Under the pieces are notes generated by a model. The model ran no database searches, was not told the origin of the DNA, and worked only from the letters and a program-made list of their open reading frames with translations. A DNA stretch of 6,736 nt. Origin: Candidatus Methanogaster sp. UBA203 (GTDB taxonomy: Archaea; Halobacteriota; Methanosarcinia; Methanosarcinales; Methanogasteraceae). The stretch spans positions 1-6,736 of the forward strand of contig DASC01000141.1 of NCBI GenBank assembly GCA_002503595.1, written 5' to 3'. Each line of letters starts with the position of its first letter. Position 1 is the stretch's first letter. Below, piece after piece: positions 6,078-6,736 of the stretch. A program made the translations under genes and the position numbers.

Positions 6078-6313
6078 TCAGATATCCGCGATCAATTCGA
6101 ACCACCCATCTCTCGTAAGTTCGGCATCGTTTATTATTTTTCGAAGCACCCCTCCCCTATCTTTTCTCCATGATGTATCGGGATCAAAGTGGTCCGCCCA
6201 TCAGGGTGCCGCATGAATAGATGGCTGCCTTTCTGTCTGATTTGCCGAAAGCCGATGTTTTCCAATTCCCTGATAACTTTTCTGGCAGGCAGGGGCTTAA
6301 TTGCATCAATCAC
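6078..6313 (-). pseudogene. hicA: HicA-type mRNA interferase toxin, frameshifted
   Basis: HicA is a small dsRBD-like mRNA interferase. From a GTG at 6313 (overlapping the hicB stop as GTGA) the frame reads IKPLPARKVIRELENIGF, then RQIRQKGSHLFMRHPDGRTT and LIPIHHGEKIGEG. It then runs to a premature stop at 6136-6134, giving 59 residues. Shifting by one base at the run of four Gs (minus strand, just after the codons for GEG) restores the family's C-terminus: VLRKIINDAELTRDGWFELI, then ADI and stop at 6080-6078. With one G added the gene would be 237 bases, 78 residues, the normal HicA size. The GSH motif with the catalytic histidine is intact. Either the toxin is inactivated, or a base is missing in a homopolymer run through sequencing or assembly error. 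The gene is too short in either frame to stand out as a long open frame. Confidence 0.78.
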
Positions 6314-6531
6314 ACAGAAACTCCGACTCGCTGGATGCCAATGAACTGGGATGCATCCACTTTTCCAGATTCAACCTCTAAATAAAGTTGAACCGCTTCT
6401 GTTATCCTTTCTCTTAACTCATCGAGGGTCTTTGCCTGCGTGTGGCACCCAACAAGTTCGGGAACGGACGCTACATAGTACTTGCTCAATACTATGTGGT
6501 CAACATCCTGGCACCGAACGGCATGGATCAA
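6310..6531 (-). CDS. hicB: HicB-family antitoxin, possibly shortened at the N-terminus
   Basis: HicB antitoxins bind and block HicA and often repress their own operon. The product contains the family core YYVASVPELVGCHTQAKTLD (18-37) followed by ELRERITEAVQLYLEVE (38-54), a partial RNase H-like fold, and a short tail. Intact relatives usually have a strand plus an acidic turn (of the type 'xYxVxIExDxxG') right before YYVASVPEL. Here only HIVLSK precedes it, and the longest frame begins with TTG at 6531, with no ATG or GTG and no good ribosome binding site; another TTG gives MSKYYVAS. The N-terminus may therefore be eroded. The antitoxin gene comes first and overlaps the toxin by four bases, an order often seen in archaeal hicBA pairs. 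A repeat-like hairpin lies just upstream. No separate DNA-binding domain is visible. Confidence 0.75.
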   Translation of the reverse strand: MIHAVRCQDVDHIVLSKYYVASVPELVGCHTQAKTLDELRERITEAVQLYLEVESGKVDASQFIGIQRVGVSV

Positions 6532-6540
6532 AGCAGGGAA

Positions 6541-6597
6541 TTTAACCGCGGAGCACGCAGAGGGCGCAGAGAGGAAGTGCTCTGCGTGCTTTGCCTA
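6541..6597. repeat. Dispersed 'GCAGAG'-type extragenic repeat with hairpin
   Basis: The stretch contains ACCGCGGAGCACGCAGAGG followed by GCGCAGAGAGG and CTCTGCGTGCTTTGCC. The arms AGCACGCAGAG (6552-6562) and CTCTGCGTGCT (6580-6590) are a perfect 11-base inverted repeat with a 17-base loop. Sequences of this type, built on repeated GCAGAG/CTCTGCG words, occur as many dispersed intergenic copies in various prokaryotic genomes. It lies just upstream of the hicB frame and could be the edge of an inserted element or a hairpin in the hicB leader. Confidence 0.5.
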
Positions 6598-6736
6598 TCG
6601 ACAAGAAGCTACATCACAGATTGCCTAATCGGCTACCCCTTCCATTTGGGGTAATCCCACTGTGGATCGTGCGGATGGTAACGTCTGCGCGGTCAAGAAT
6701 ACAGAAGAACGCGGAAAATCAGAAAATCCGATTCGG
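6598..6736. other. Non-coding end of window with one small hairpin
   Basis: No gene is supported here. TACCCC (6634-6639) and GGGGTA (6648-6653) form a perfect six-base inverted repeat with an eight-base loop, and CCGATTCGG lies at the window end. The function is unknown. It may be part of the same repeat-rich region or of the hicB control region. Confidence 0.25.

Noticed and set aside
6073..6094. Direct repeat CGCGATCA (6073-6080 and 6087-6094)
   Set aside because: Only two short copies occur at the end of hicA. They overlap its coding end and are likely chance.
5869..6216. Plus-strand frame of 115 residues and overlapping minus-strand frames through the GC-rich region
   Set aside because: They are Arg/Pro/Ala-rich low-quality translations of a palindromic GC island, with no ribosome binding site or recognisable motif. 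The plus frame also runs antisense into hicA.
6442..6654. Plus-strand frame of 70 residues
   Set aside because: It is antisense to hicB and then reads through the dispersed repeat, which explains its Arg/Cys-rich composition.
1..6736. CRISPR array, integrase, transposase or attachment site
   Set aside because: No regularly spaced direct repeats, no recombinase or transposase frame and no tRNA-end duplication were seen.

Overview
The window is archaeal and comes from a methanogen or a close methane/alkane-oxidising relative. The main reason is the minus-strand gene at 4696-5862. It pairs a Dus/dihydroorotate-dehydrogenase-like barrel with the cysteine-rich C-terminal domain of 'methanogenesis marker protein 9'. 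Archaeal-type Trm5 (tRNA m1G37 methyltransferase) and an ether-lipid geranylgeranyl reductase family flavoprotein agree with this. Base composition is moderate (roughly half G+C) and some Shine-Dalgarno sites are clear. Order-level placement within the Euryarchaeota cannot be made from the sequence alone.

Layout, left to right. 1-38: possible 3' end of an upstream gene, abutting trm5. 39-1178 (+): trm5, whose last ~41 codons look like a fused RelB-type antitoxin. 1179-1326 (+): remnant of a RelE-type toxin in two frames. 1345-1391: promoter and strong ribosome binding site. 1398-1862 (+): small cysteine-containing protein of unknown function. 1885-2658 (+): class I SAM methyltransferase. 2659-2897: non-coding, with degenerate copies of a dispersed extragenic repeat. 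2898-4109 (-): geranylgeranyl reductase family protein. 4110-4264: divergent promoter region. 4265-4708 (+): UspA-type universal stress protein, overlapping tail-to-tail with 4696-5862 (-), methanogenesis marker 9. 5888-6053: very GC-rich non-coding stretch with five consecutive inverted repeats. 6078-6531 (-): hicB-hicA toxin-antitoxin module whose hicA carries a one-base frameshift. 6541-6736: repeat-like hairpins and no gene.

The housekeeping genes (tRNA modification, lipid saturation, stress protein, methanogenesis-associated flavoprotein) sit as independent units or short operons. The accessory material consists mostly of decaying toxin-antitoxin modules: a relBE-like pair next to and partly inside trm5, and a hicBA pair with a broken toxin frame. 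The most interesting points are the apparent capture of an antitoxin as a C-terminal extension of an essential tRNA methyltransferase, the frameshifted hicA, the hairpin cluster upstream of the marker 9 gene, and the unassigned cysteine protein.
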